NCBI GenBank assembly: GCA_032718475.1
Contig: JAUCBJ010007338.1
Coordinates: 25,450 to 89,449 of the forward strand
Source of the DNA: Nemertoderma westbladi
Lineage: Eukaryota > Xenacoelomorpha > Nemertodermatida > Nemertodermatidae
Reading direction: 5' to 3'
DNA length: 64,000 nt
Both the position numbers and the translations under genes were made by a program. How positions within the stretch are numbered: the stretch's first letter is position 1; every line of letters starts with the position of its first letter. The notes under the pieces are model-generated. The model was given only the letters and a program-made list of their open reading frames with translations. It ran no database searches and was not told the origin of the DNA. Below, in pieces: positions 1-12,078 of the stretch.

Positions 1-2260
1 CTGACTGGGGTGCTCACACTGCATTGTCAAGTTAATCTATGGATTGATTAGTAAAATCGACTAAATTTCAGAATATCATTTTCGGAGAACTATTCCCTAT
101 TGTCCCGCTAGAGGGGGAAAAATCGGAAAGTGCCTATTCATCCCATTGTCCATTTACTATATTTGCACTTGCTCCTACCTGGGCCCTTGGAGTTGAGTAT
201 GATCGTCTGTCGTTTTGTAGTCCGAATATTTGAACGCCTAATTCATTAAATTAACCAAACTTGATACACATGTAAACTGTCATTTTGACTGGCGCCCGGT
301 ATCACATTAGAGAATGAATTTGTCTCGCGCAGTACGAGTGATGCAGGAAGTACGCACGAACGTGGCATCTTATATTATATTAACGTATTCCAAGGTATTT
401 AATACCTTAATGAGGCCTTCCCGAAATGTATTCGTGCTGCCCAAGTACCACGCAAAGGCTCCACAATATATTATTATTATCAGTTTGTTTATTCACAATA
501 AGTGACATACTGTAGTAGTAAAACGACCGGTAGTTCACAGCACCAATGACAGTATAATTAATTTAAACGAGGGAGGTACAGGATGCACGTTATGTAGTTA
601 TGGCATCAAATGACAAATACTGTAAGTAAAAAATAGGGGTATCTTTCAGCCCTAACACGACAGACATAAAAATGTTTAAAACAGACCACGAACGCCCCAC
701 GCCTAGCACTGTTACTACAAAGATTGTAATAGCACTGTGGACGCATTTATTACATACTGTAGTTGTTTCTACCACCTATAACAGGATTCCTTCACAATAC
801 GGTGTGTGTGACATGTATGTGGCTGAGATAGTAAGTAATACAACACGTTCGTGGGGCCTTCGCGCAGCACGAGGCTCAGTTATGAGATACAAATTAAAAT
901 TGAGCAATTCTAACACAAAATCTGTATTTAAGAAATTAACCAAACCGCAAATAAATCATAAGAAGGGAAAGTTGCTCGCTTTCAACCCCCTCCCCCCTTA
1001 ATCTGCACCTCAACCCAAAGGCACACAGAGGATTGTTCACAGGCGTGTATTAACATAAAAATGGTGTTTTAAAAGTAATATATTTTAGGCGTGAGGCGAC
1101 CAAATTTATAAGAAATATTAATTTACCATGTCGATGTCACAACAAACTTATTTAGCTATATTTATTCTAAAGAATCTCCATTAAATACTCAGCCAAACAT
1201 TTTGCGAGATAAACAATAAGCAAGCTGTCTTATTACTCTAGGGCCTAACACTATTGCATGTCCTATAGAATTACACCTTGCTGGAATAGTGGTGAGGTGG
1301 AACTGGTCGGACTGATTCCTAGCCCGGCAAACACACCGGACGTGTTCTAGCACATTCACGTTCTAGATCAGTGATTGCACTTTGAGATATTTTGCCCTCT
1401 AGCGGCAGACTAGAGAACTGCAGACAGATGAGCCTCCTTTGAATGACACAGTTAATTGTCTAGTACAAATATGCCAAGTTTCAGCTGGAACGGGTTTAAA
1501 GCAAAGAAAATGTGAGGGTATTTAATATCTAGACATGTAGCCCTCTAGCGAGAGACTGATGATTTGATGGTGTCTGGAAGTCCCTAAAAAACAAAACTGA
1601 TGGTCTTATTGATGCCTACTAATTGTAGACTCGAAGGCTTTAAATCCGACGAAGTTATAAGTAAGTCAAAATCGTAGCGACGATGATGACATACAGTACC
1701 ATTATTGAATAAACTATTTGCCATAATTGACCTACCCCCCTAAGAGATAGCGTCAGTTCGCAAAGGCTCCACCAACTTCGCGGCTCGGACCCCATACCCC
1801 ATGCTGTAAAATGTATTCGATCGATATACAATTATATATTAATCCGCTAGGTGGTGTCAAATTAATATTCTGCAATTTCGTACTTGTACAGCACAGCAGT
1901 ACCGTACCGGTAGGCCTATGTCATTACTTCGGAGTCTCTAGCCGATCCCCAATTAAATGTCTTGACTTTTCAATTTCGTAGAAAATAGACTTTATGATTC
2001 TCTACAAGCAACCAAAATTTCAGCTCTGGAAAATGACGCGTTCCCGAGAAATTTAACATTTTCTAAAAACCACATAATCTGTCGTAGCTGACGTCAGACT
2101 ACGTCAGACTAAGTTTGGTTCAATTTCGAATCAGCGATGCCGAGAAATTCGCGTTCAAAGATTTACCAGACAGACGGACATGCCCCATTTGCCCTATGTG
2201 AACCGTATGCCAAGGCTCGACGTGTCTCGCCCCACAGTGCATTACGTTGATATTTCCAGG
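1..2260. other. Non-coding, no gene recognised
   Basis: This stretch is AT-rich and apparently unique. The open frames are short (under 110 codons), lack recognisable motifs and are not supported by splice-like context. I see no RNA gene and no clear repeat beyond a short tandem copy of ACGTCAGACT near 2090-2110. Confidence 0.6.
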
Positions 2261-2272
2261 ACCAGCTGTTGT

Positions 2273-2450
2273 GTACGATTACCAGCGTGGTTAGAGCGCC
2301 TGGCTTGTAATCAGAAGGTCTGCTGTTCAACCCCACATAGACACCGATACGAATTTTGCGCAGTTCCTTTCAGTAATAATTCATTATGCACACGGTGCAG
2401 GATCCCTAGCGGTTATAATAGCCGTTTTAGGCCATTTCAGTGTGCTAAAT
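2273..2450 (+). repeat. tRNA-Thr-like SINE head or tRNA relic
   Basis: A D-arm-like stretch with GTGGTTAGAGC (2287-2297) is followed by an anticodon-loop-like CTTGTAA (anticodon TGT, threonine) near 2303-2309 and a B-box-like GTTCAACCC near 2325. The T stem and the acceptor stem do not pair well, so a working tRNA is unlikely. Downstream, near 2401-2430, the text ATCCCTAGCGG resembles the ATCCCTGGC...GCGGCC tail of the SINEs at 7.1 and 58.5 kb. A decayed tRNA-derived SINE is therefore the best reading. Confidence 0.4.
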
Positions 2451-2954
2451 CGGTAAACCTTATCTTCACCGAACTGTCTGATAAGTTATATCCATCAGGC
2501 ATTGTGTGATGAAAGGGACATTACGCGATATTCTAAATGATTTTAAATAAAATAACAACGAAATATAATTGGGCTATCGGGATCTTGGACAATAGGTTGT
2601 TCAACAGTGCTGTTTTATTTAACTTTTCACTGCGAATTTATTAGTTAAAAAATAGTTGACTTTCAACTAAAATCTAACTAAATTCCGAAAGCTGAAAGCT
2701 TTCGGGTTTATAGAGTTTTCTATTTCCCATTGTCCTTTGACTGTTCTGAACCATTTCGTCGAGTCTCGTCTCCTATCTCATTCTACATACCGTTTCTAAA
2801 ACTGTGTACCTTTTCTCTTACCTAACTTACTAGATCGAACCTGTATGGCCTATCTCATTCTTCATACCGTCTGGGCAACATTAATTCGCGAACTTTTTAA
2901 AGAGTACTTTTACAGGTTAGTAAAGGATGTTTTGTTTTGGTGGTATTAATTTTA

Positions 2955-3172
2955 TTACTTACGTAATGTGTACTTGATGATGACTTGACTTGATGTCTTG
3001 TCCTAAGCACATATATTGATATACACCTGTATTATTTAATGTGGATCATTCATTGTTGCTTACACATTACTTACGTAATGTGTACTTGATGATGACTTGA
3101 CTTGATGTCTTGTCCTAAGCACATATATTGATATACACCTGTATTATTTAATGTGGATCATTCATTGTTGCC
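2955..3172. repeat. 112-bp tandem duplication
   Basis: Two near-identical copies of a 112-bp unit lie head to tail. ACGTAATGTGTACTTGATGA begins at 2961 and again at 3073, and both copies run through to CATTCATTGTTGC. The lack of visible divergence suggests a recent duplication. No coding content was seen. Confidence 0.85.
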
Positions 3173-3416
3173 CTTTAATTACATTTGAAAAATTTAAAAT
3201 TTATTCTGTTTAACATGAAAATTAAAATTTAACCTAAAATTTAACATGACGACTGTTGATAAATCGTAAAAATTTGATTATTTGGTAATAGCGGCCAAAA
3301 AATCTACCTTAAAAAATAACATTATTACTTAATAAATTTTATTAGTTGTACCCACGCTACAGTACTGTAATTAAATTAATTAATGTGAATACGGTTCCTA
3401 AATATTTTTTTTTTGT

Positions 3417-4062
3417 AGACAGTGGAAATAGATGAGTCGTTATTCGGTCGGCATGTGTAGCACCAACGGGGGAATCGCCGTGGGATGAAAGTTTGGATCT
3501 TTGGTTTGATCGAGAGAGACAAACTCAGCTATTCTATACCCAGTTAGTGATCGATCGGCCAACACCCTGGTTCCTCTTATCCAACGTCACGTTGCACCTG
3601 GTAGCGAGATTTACTGCGACGGGTGGTCGACCTACATCGCCCTAAACGAACTCGGTTATAAACCTTTTCCGTTATCCACAAGTATTCTTTCAAAAACAAT
3701 ATAAAAATGTTATAACCGGACAAATCGTCGACGTCCATACCAATTCCATCGAGGGGGCTTGGCAACATGCCAAAATCAAACAAAGCCACTTTGAGGGCCA
3801 TTTGGCTGAAGTGATGTGGCGAAGCATCGCAAAAAACCAAATGTACGAGAGGTTTTTCAACCTAATCCGGGACGTTTTCACCCTCGACGCCCCTCCTAAC
3901 TACAAATATACTATTCCACTCTTCGATTCCTGGGGTGGTCCTGATGATATTCGGAATCCTACATGTGACAGCAATTCCGATGACGACCGAATCTATCCGT
4001 GGGTTAGCGACGCTGAATCCCTGTTGCAACCATTCCAACAAGTGCAGATAATAAACCGGTAA
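3417..4062 (+). pseudogene. Merlin (IS1016/ISXO2-like) DDE transposase relic
   Basis: Reading across frames gives the order of an ISXO2/IS1016-type DDE domain as found in eukaryotic Merlin transposons. VEIDESLFGR (about 3420-3450) carries the first catalytic Asp. It is followed by VWIFGLIER (about 3493-3520), GSEIYCDGWSTY (about 3602-3637, second Asp), HTNSIEGAWQHAK (about 3738-3776, catalytic Glu) and EVMWR (about 3808). Several frameshifts and stops separate these blocks, so the copy is dead. The final open part continues to a stop at 4062. A TTTTTTTTGTAG tract just before 3418 could be an old splice acceptor. Terminal inverted repeats were not found by eye. The family call rests on the order and wording of the motifs, not on a search. 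Confidence 0.7.
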
Positions 4063-4661
4063 TTGCAGCAGACCTGCAGCAACATACTTATAAGCTCTTC
4101 GCGCCACAGAGATGTTCTTCACCCATCCTGTGTTCGACACCGACGGAATCTGATGATGAAAGAAACAACCATTATCAGGGAAGGCGAATTATCCTCAATT
4201 CCATTTACCGATAGCCGACTTGCTAATTCTCCCAATATTGATGCCAGCACTTCATCTATAACGCCCTGGCAACCAGAGAAACCGGATTTGAGCCTCTCCT
4301 GTTCCTCGCGATCTTTGCTTTCATACCTTCTGTAAAAACCACACGCCTTCGTAGCCGCACAAAGAAGCGTATAGATGTCGTAGATGAAAAAGTGATTTCT
4401 GTATCGAATCTAGGTGAAACCATTCCCGCCGTTCAATTTGATAATACTGTTTCATTTTCTGGTGTCACAATCCCAGCTCAACAACATTTATCTCTAGGGT
4501 CTTACGTTGTGGACTATCCAGACGATACTTTGCCATCCACCGGATCCGTGGGATATCTTGAGACAGGAGGGTCTAGGCCTATATCGCTTTCAAATGATAG
4601 AACTGTAGAACATAACAGGAGATCTCGGAAGCGCCGAAGAGGCAAAACAACAAATGTTTGA
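4063..4661 (+). other. Sequence downstream of the Merlin relic, with a short basic-ended ORF
   Basis: A short open frame (about 4392-4661) ends in a basic cluster, RRSRKRRRGK, that looks like a nuclear localisation signal. It lies on the same strand just after the transposase relic. It might be a broken C-terminal part of that element or chance. No known domain is recognised. Confidence 0.3.
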
Positions 4662-7059
4662 TGTCTGTAGGATTTCTCCCCTGTTGATTCTGATGACGAT
4701 CTCGGCGAATCAATCGACCCGAGGCAAAAGTCAGCCTGTTATACCAAGTCTGCATATATTTGGAACTTTTCTTCCGATGACGATTTCCAATAATCGTATT
4801 ATGTTGATAATCGATGTCCCATACAACTGTGTACTGCAGTATACAGATTTGTTTTATAATACAACAGTATAATATAATTATGGCCTATAAATGAATCAAG
4901 CACAAAACCGTTTATTTTCTAAGGGTGCTCAATATACTGTACAGTATGTATTATTTGTAGGAGTTTTTGAAGAGTTTATGAAGAAAGCCAGCCATTTAAA
5001 TATTTTTTATTATTTAGGCTTTTACAGTTTTGAATCTAATCACATGAAAGTTTTTTTATATGATAGATCAAAGATGGGGGCAACATAACTATCAGGTGAA
5101 ATTTTGTGAAAATATTTCTGCACCGCTAGGTGGCGCTGCAAATTTAGGCTAGATTTTTAGGTTTGTTATAAATAGTATTAAATTTTATTAACAAATAATT
5201 TCGAAAAGTTGTATGGATGTAGACACCCACAGAAAGTTTCAGACAAATTGCTCAAAAATGAATAACGGTACACTGAATATTGCTAACTTCAAACTGTCAA
5301 AAAGTTCAGGTTACCATTATTCCAAAGTAATCAGATATTACAGTAATTAAGCTGCTAGTGTCAGAGTGTTGTTAGTCAGTTAGTTTAGTATTCGAGTAAG
5401 CCATAGAATATTATATGGTACAATATGCAGATCCAGATAGGATTACGCCCAATGATGTAAACTGTAAATGAAATATTTATTATATATAGGCTGATAGGCC
5501 TAGTTAAGTCTAGGTTTAGGCCTAGTAATAAACATACTGTACTTATACAATATCTCGTTGAAGTACTTGCCACGTAGTATATTCAATGTGGGCAAAATAC
5601 ATTCAGACAGGCAGACAGGTCTCACATATCGTGTTGCGTTTTATTCACACAACTTTTATGATATCAACCACTTCGTCTAAACGGGGTGTAAGTAAATGAA
5701 ACGCCGACAACCAGACAACTGACAGCCAACACCGACAACCATTATTAAAGCCAATGAATTAAATGTTATTAATTGAGGGAACGGAACAGGTTACAGCGCA
5801 GGAAGGTGCATCGTCTGATTGTGGGGCGAGCCATGCATTGAGCGGGGGCTGATCTAGCTGTCTGTCTAGCAGTCAGAGAGTAGGCCCCTATCAGCCTATT
5901 ACAATACAATCTTATGAGTTTTAATGCAGCCTTTTGTGTTAAAAAAAAACGGTCCCAAGCCCGCAAAATTGCAGAGGGAGAACGCAATAAAGTTGCAGAT
6001 AGAGGCGTACATACAGACATACATATGTAGCCTACATAATGTACAGAAGCATACAGTCTATCCTTCAGTATATGGGCTACTTTAAGACTATGACCTAAAT
6101 TTTGAGTCTCAGTTATAGGAGTTTTATCTACCCACTGCATAGTATTGTACATTATATTGTATTATACTAACTGTAGCCTATTTCTACTTGTAAGCCAGTC
6201 AAAATCTACATGAATCAAAGTTCTGTCAATCAGTCAATCATTTCCTACTGACAGACTGACCACAGAACCAAGGCCGCTAGTGATTGACACTGTAGCGGCG
6301 CATATTTCGGTCCCGTTCAGCCGTTCCCATTGCATTTGCTTACAATTAATTATATTTATAGGCCTATACAAGTGTAGTCGTAGTGTAGTGTAGAGGTAGA
6401 CTACACTGGTATACACGTTTTGTATGCGTTTCTCACTCGTTTTTACTCTTGTACTATTTTTGCACTCTTTTGTACTATTATTGCTACTTTACTCTTTTGT
6501 ACTACAGTACTATATTGTACTTTTTTGTACAGATTCGTTGGACCGTATACGTAGGTACAGCAGTACAGGTACCGGTACCAGTACACAAAGTTGCCTTAAA
6601 GCTGTAGGTGGTCAGGCAGTAGTAGCATCTTCTTACATTTTATACCGTATCATTTGCGATTTTATTTTTCATTTTTTTTTTTTTTTTTTATTTGTACCGG
6701 TATCATTTTTGATAGGCCTATCACAAGTGTGGACCCGGGCCGGACCCTGCTTTTTTGAGACAGACCTGGACCCGGAACCGGACCTGGCAAAATGTTCGAC
6801 CCGGTCGTTTACTAGTGAGCTTAGTCTGGTAGTGATAGACGCCTATAAATGCAACAATATAGTGTTAAAAAACTCAATTAAAAACTCAAAACGAACTGGT
6901 GGGGATGGTGGCTGGCGGCTGGCGCTCCTCATGCAAGCTGGCAAGAGAGGCCATGAAGCCCATCTGGTGAGATGTCCTTAAAACACCATGCGCTGCTGTG
7001 GGGCTCAGTAACCTTACAGCCAAGGCGAGTGGTGACGGATAATGGATATCCGGAACTGG
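4662..7059. other. Non-coding, no gene recognised
   Basis: AT-rich sequence with short open frames only. Around 6430-6535 there is a loose repeat of the word TTTTGTACT, and around 6669-6689 a poly-T tract. Neither defines a known element. The frames at 5769-6152 (minus) and 6424-6981 (plus) have low-complexity or unrecognisable translations. Confidence 0.5.
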
Positions 7060-7062
7060 GTG

Positions 7063-7352
7063 TTTATCCACCTTGGTGTAGTGGTTGCATTGAATTCACA
7101 TCTCCCGTAGGTCGTGGGTTCGATCCTCACATGGGCCAGGGCAGTTTTCGTTTCGGCACGAATGCTTTAAAGGGACCAGCCAGGGCGCATCTCTGCCTTG
7201 CATCCTTAAGTGGTAGCTAAATGAGTACTGGAGTTTCCTCTGGGGAGTAAAGTTCTGGGGGGACCGCACTGGAAATAAGTCGTCAGACTTTGTGCGTAAT
7301 CCCTGGCCTAGCGGCCGAAGAAAATTTACTTTTTTTTACTTTACTTTTTTAA
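7063..7352 (+). mobile_element. tRNA-derived SINE, copy 1
   Basis: A Pol III A-box-like TTGGTGTAGTGGTT (about 7074) and a B box GGGTTCGATCC (about 7116) are spaced as in a tRNA promoter. A body follows that is shared with two other copies in this window: CAGGGCGCATCTCT, TTTCCTCTGG, GACCGCACTGGA and ATCCCTGGCC are all found again near 58.43-58.58 kb. The copy ends in a TTTACTTTTT-like tail. It carries no coding capacity and would depend on a LINE for mobility, as is general for SINEs. Confidence 0.8.
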
Positions 7353-7596
7353 CTTAAGGCCCAGTGAGCAGACTGGGATGGCGTCTAGCCAGCAACCGGA
7401 TGCGGATACTGGATCCTCGATGGAGTTGAGGCGGGCGATGTCCAAAGTTGATACACCGTCCCTCAGCAGCTTAGAGCCACCGGGGACACGGTGTGGACCT
7501 GCTCCGGTACTAGTAGGATGGCTAAAACGTCTATCCTTATCTGATCTGATCTGAACTGATGGTATCTGACACTTGTTCCACCTTGGTTCAGGGCCC

Positions 7597-8395
7597 ACCT
7601 TGGTGTAGTGGTTAGATCTGTAGATTGAATTGAATTCACATCTCTCTGAGGTTGTGGGTTCAACCCCCGCATGGGCATGGGGTCCAAGGCAGTTTTCGTT
7701 TCGGCATGAATGCTTTGTGGGAAGGTGGATGGGAATGTGGGAAGATGGATAGGAATATGGGAAGGTGGGTGGATGGGAAGGTGGTTGTTTATTGTTTCAG
7801 TTAGAAAATACAGCCTCGGTAACCTGCTTGTTTTTCTCAATTGGTAGGTATGAACAACGTTTATTTTGCCGCCTCTGTAACCTTCTCCTTTCCCTCAAAT
7901 GGTAGGTAACACTAGCAACAACGTTTTTTTGTTTTGGTTAGAAAAGCCCACCACTGTAACCTGCTCTTTCCCTCAATTTGTAGGTAACAATATTGTTTAT
8001 AGTTTTGGTTAGAAAGTGGCACTGCTGGCTGAAACCTGCTCGTTTCCTTCCATTAGTAGATAACAAAGAAACAAACAGCGTTTATTGATTCTTACATTCC
8101 AATCCACTTTCCCATTCCCACATTCACATTATCCCACCGATCTACCGACCAGCCCACCCACCCACCGATCTACCGACCAACCAACCACCCACGCACCCAC
8201 CCCTTTAACCAAATTCTGACTCATTTTCCTGGGCACTCTGGGAATGTTCACATGGGCCTTAGTTTCCTCTGGGGAGTATAGATAGTATGGGGTGACCAGA
8301 CTGGAAATAAGTCAGTAAGTCTCAGACTTTGTTCATAATCCCTGGATTAATGGCCGATAAAAATTTGCTTTAATTTACTTTACCTTGGTGTATTT
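7597..8395 (+). mobile_element. tRNA-derived SINE, copy 2, split by an insert
   Basis: The head (7597-7722) matches copy 1, with CCTTGGTGTAGTGGTTAGAT and the B-box region GGGTTCAACCCC. The 3' body resumes near 8215, with TTTCCTCTGGGGAGTA and ATCCCTGG, and ends in a T-rich tail near 8390. About 490 bp of foreign sequence (7723-8214) separates the two parts. Head and tail are collinear with copy 1, so this is one element that received an insert. Confidence 0.7.
7723..8214. repeat. Foldback insert with ~70-bp tandem repeats inside SINE copy 2
   Basis: The left side (7723-7787) repeats GGTGGATGGGAATGTGGGAA-like words. The right side (8097-8200) carries the complementary TTCCCATTCCCACATTC words, so the two ends can fold back. 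Between them are about four imperfect ~70-bp units, each containing GGTTAGAAA..., GTAACCTGCT and CTCAAT.GGTAGGTA. No ORF was found. Whether this is a transposed element or local expansion is unclear. Confidence 0.5.
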
Positions 8396-8875
8396 TTTAT
8401 ACGATATAACAACAATAAAAAGCATTTGATTTGATTTATACTACACTACCCGGTATTAGTTTATACCGGTACCGGTACTTATATTATATAAACAAGGTAC
8501 GAAACGATCATCAAGTACAGTATGTTCCTACTTCCTACCCCTACCATATACCTGTGCTTGCTGCATTAGTTGCATGCCTGTACTGTAGATACAGTAACAG
8601 TACAGTATGTCACTTGATTCTATCTATCCCAGCAACCTGTTCTCTATTGGCTATTTACCTAACTGACAATTACCTTGCACAATATTATATCTCTTTCTTC
8701 TGATTGGTTATAGGATCAGAGGCTGTCAGATCAGGACGTCATTGCCGACTTTGCAAAGCTGTGTGCTCAATCAAAATTTAGTTTTGATTGAGAACCAGAG
8801 CAACATCAACCCAGACAACATTAAAATTGTAAAGTTTCAGAGGTAAAACAACCCACGAATAGTAGGCTTATTGTA
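8396..8875. other. Non-coding spacer
   Basis: No gene or repeat family is recognised here. ACCGGT and TACTGTA words are frequent, as elsewhere in the window. Confidence 0.5.
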
Positions 8876-9437
8876 GTGGTAGGCCAGGTTGGAATTCATG
8901 CATGAGCGCGCAGGTACGCTTTGTTGTTTTGAAATCACCGCGCACCTGAAATTGGCTCGTCGCGCACCTCATCATATGTCATAATCCAAACAAAATCGCG
9001 CAGCTCATGTCATGCATATCTCAAAAAATCGCACAGTTCATAAGAACAATTTTACATTCCTATTTTACAAGTTTGAGCGTTTTAAGCTTATCTTTACGTC
9101 TGTCTGTCTGTACGTTGAATCTAGGCTTACATAATAAATGTAATTTTTGCAACATCAAAATTGTTAATATTAAAAAATATTTTTTTAATCCACTACTATG
9201 GTGGCCCATCGGGCTCACTGCTTTTATAACAGAAAATATTATTTTAGATTACAAACAAAACATGTACCGGTAATTTCAAAAAAACGAATATTGAAATAGG
9301 TACCAGTCTGCCAATAATACTTTGTATAGACCTACCAAACAATTAGGCTTAAACATACAGTTGGCTTATAATTAAGTCATACTTATAATACATTGTTACT
9401 TTCTGACTTTACCTGTTTACTAACGTAACATCGGCAT

Positions 9438-10107
9438 AGCATAGACGGGGACGTCTATTTACACCAAAAACACACAAAAACACACAAAAACTCACAAAAA
9501 CACACAAAAACACACAAAAACACACAAAAACACACAAAAACTCACAAAAACACACAAAAACACACAAAAACATACAAAAACACACAAAAACATACGGCAC
9601 ATATATGAAATGCCTGCAAAGGTAATTATCATTGCGGTTTGGGTTGTTGTCTGTTTGTATGCCTGTTTGTCTGTATGGGATGTAATTAAATGTAATCCAA
9701 AACGCAATAGTTATTGCTGAAATACCTATAGGCATAGTCCAGTAGTCTACACTCAACAGGTACCTTCCCTTCAGTATAAATTAGATCATCGATGCACTCG
9801 ATCCTCTATGGAATTCCCATTATGAACATCACATATATTTCGCCTGGACGGATGCATCGCGCTTATTCAATCTAAACATTACTATATGATTGTGATCAGG
9901 CAGGCAGGTTATGGTTGATATCAGTTAATGATGCCTTTGATAAATTGCGCAAAGGGCGATTATTTACTGTTATACAGTAGATAGTGTGGTTGCGTTTCCG
10001 CCAACATCTCTTTCCAAGCTTGGTGAGAATAACTCTTCCGGGAAGAAAAATATACTCGATTTATGACTACCATCATCTGATCATATGTTGACGTCACATT
10101 AAATTCT
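9438..10107. repeat. Left arm of the outer element's internal inverted repeat
   Basis: The segment from GGGACGTCTATTTACACC (about 9448) through the (CACACAAAAA)n tract and on to the TGACGTCACATTAAA region near 10090-10107 is found again in inverse orientation at 11722-12070 and 16055-16330. By eye the match is high, with scattered substitutions such as ACTGTTATACAG against CTGTATTACAG. The 9466-9592 part is a 10-bp CACACAAAAA microsatellite. Confidence 0.85.
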
Positions 10108-10213
10108 ACCTGCGAATCTGAAACTACAGTATTAGCTCGATTCATTCATACTTTGTCATCACCCTGTGTCTGTATTTCATACTATGTATGCTTAACAGAG
10201 GCATACCGAGGGT

Positions 10214-10233
10214 GGGGGGGGGGGGGGGGGGGG
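10214..10233 (+). repeat. Poly-G run (20 nt)
   Basis: An uninterrupted run of 20 G lies inside the loop of the outer foldback element. It is one of seven G or C homopolymers of at least 14 nt in the window. Confidence 0.9.
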
Positions 10234-10801
10234 ATTAGAAAATAATTAAAAAAAAAATTAATTATTTTATTGGGCCTATTGATGGAATAAAACACTTACA
10301 AAACCATTTTATTATTAAATCACCCAGGGCTTGCCACTTTGCAACAACAATGACATTATTTACTATATTTACAATTACAAGATCGTTTAAGTAGTTTGGA
10401 TTTATTAAGTATACAGTAGAGAAACGGGAAGTTTGATGTGATTTATTGGGACGATGTAATAAATATATTTGCAGAAGAATCATACTGTAGTAGGCCTATA
10501 AACAACATTTTTTAAAAATGTAATAATATTTTAAAATCGGTAATAAAATCGGAATTGTAGTGGAATTGAATGGCCATGATAAAACTAATTTATTTATTAC
10601 ATGGGAAAGCAAGACCAGTTATAACTGTATAAACTTCACGGCTTATATGTTCTTAAGTTTTTTTTCCCCTATGTAATATAGGCCTACGTTTTACCTTTTA
10701 TTCTTAATTTGGTACTTTATTGTGGCTTAATTCTTTAATAAAGGATAGAGTGATATATTGTTACAAAAAAAATGTTTTGTTTTGTTTTAAAACAAAAACA
10801 A

Positions 10802-11720
10802 AGTTTTTGTTTGTTTGTTTTTGTTGTTTTTGTGTGTCTTTGTTTTGTTTTTGTGTGTCTTTGTTTGTTTTTGTGTGTTTTTGTTTGTTTTTGTGTGTTT
10901 TTGTTTGTTTTTGTATGTTTTGTTTGTTTTTGTGTGTTTTTGTTTGTTTTTGTGTGTTTTTGTTTGTTTTTGTGTGTTTTTGTTTGTTTTTGTGTGTTTT
11001 TGTTTGCTTTTGTTTGTTTGTGTGTTTTTTTGTTTATTTGTGTTTGTTTTTGTGTTTTTGTTTGTTTTTGTTTGTTTTGTTTGCTTTTGTTTGTTTTTGT
11101 GTGTTTTTGTTTGTTTTGTGTGTTTTTGTGTGAAATGTATGTTTTTGTGTGCTTTTGTGTGAATTGTATGTTTTTGTGTGTTTCTGTTTGTTTTTGTGTG
11201 TTTTTGTTTGTTTTTGTATGTTTTTGTTTCTTTAAGTGTCTTTTGTTTGTTTTTGTTTGTTTTTGTGTGTTTGCTTTTGTTTGTTTGTGTGTGTTTTTGT
11301 TTGTTTTTGTATATTTGTGTTTGTTTTTGGGTTTTTGTTTGTTTTTGTTTGTTTTGTTTGCTTTTGTTTGTTTTTTTGTGTGTTTTTGTTTAATTGTTTT
11401 TGTGTGTTTTTGTTTATTTTTGTGTGTTTTTGTTTGTTTTGTGTGTATCTGTTTGTTTTTGTGTGTTTTGTTTGATTTTGTGTGTTTTTGTTTGTTTTTG
11501 TGTGTTTTTGTTTGTTTTAGTGTGTTTTTGTTTGTTTTGTGTGTTTTTGTGTGAATTGTATATTTTTGTGTGTTTTTGTGTGAATTGTATGTTTTTGTGT
11601 GTTTCTGTTTGTTTTTGTGTGTTTTTGTTTGTTTTTGTGTGTTTTGTTTCTTTATGTGTCTTTTGTTTGTTTTTGTGTGTTTTGTTTGCTTTTGTTTGTG
11701 TGTGTTTTTGTTTATTTAAT
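10802..11720 (+). repeat. TTTTTGTGTG/TTTTTGTTTG microsatellite, ~0.9 kb
   Basis: A degenerate 10-bp repeat occupies the loop between the outer element's arms. It directly abuts the right arm at about 11722. It is the complement of the CACACAAAAA tract in the left arm, so the expansion probably began from the right arm's own copy. The long Phe/Cys/Val-rich open frames here are repeat artefacts. Confidence 0.9.
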
Positions 11721-11721
11721 G

Positions 11722-12070
11722 TGACGTCAACATATGATCAGATGATGGTAGTCATAAATCGAGTATATTTTTCTTCCCGGAAGAGTTATTCTCACCAAGC
11801 TTGGAAAGATATGTTGGCGGAAACGCAACCACACTATCTACTGTATTACAGTACTTAATCGCCCTTTGCGCAATTTATCAAAGGCATCGCATTAACTGAT
11901 ATCAACCATAACCTGCCTGCCTGATCACAATCATGTAGTAATGTTTAGATTGAATAAGCGCGATGCATCCGTCCAGGCGAAATATATGTGATGTTCATAA
12001 TGGGGATTCCACGGAGGATCGAGTGCATCAATGATCTAATTTATACTGAAGGTACCTGTAGAGTGTAGAC
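11722..12070. repeat. Right arm of the outer element, proximal part
   Basis: This is the reverse complement of 9738-10107, running from TGACGTCAACATATGATCAG to GAGTGTAGACTACTGG. It is cut at 12078/12079 by the inner element, and its continuation resumes at 16046. Confidence 0.85.
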
Positions 12071-12078
12071 TACTGGAC

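Noticed and set aside
2273-2345. Functional tRNA-Thr gene
   Set aside because: The anticodon loop fits, but the T stem and acceptor stem do not pair, and the 3' text resembles SINE tails.
5769-6152. 127-codon minus-strand ORF
   Set aside because: No motif was found, the composition is unlike the two real genes, and it has no neighbouring exon signals.
10720-11858. Phe/Cys/Val-rich frames resembling membrane proteins
   Set aside because: They translate a TTTTTGTGTG microsatellite in three frames, and the hydrophobicity is a base-composition effect.
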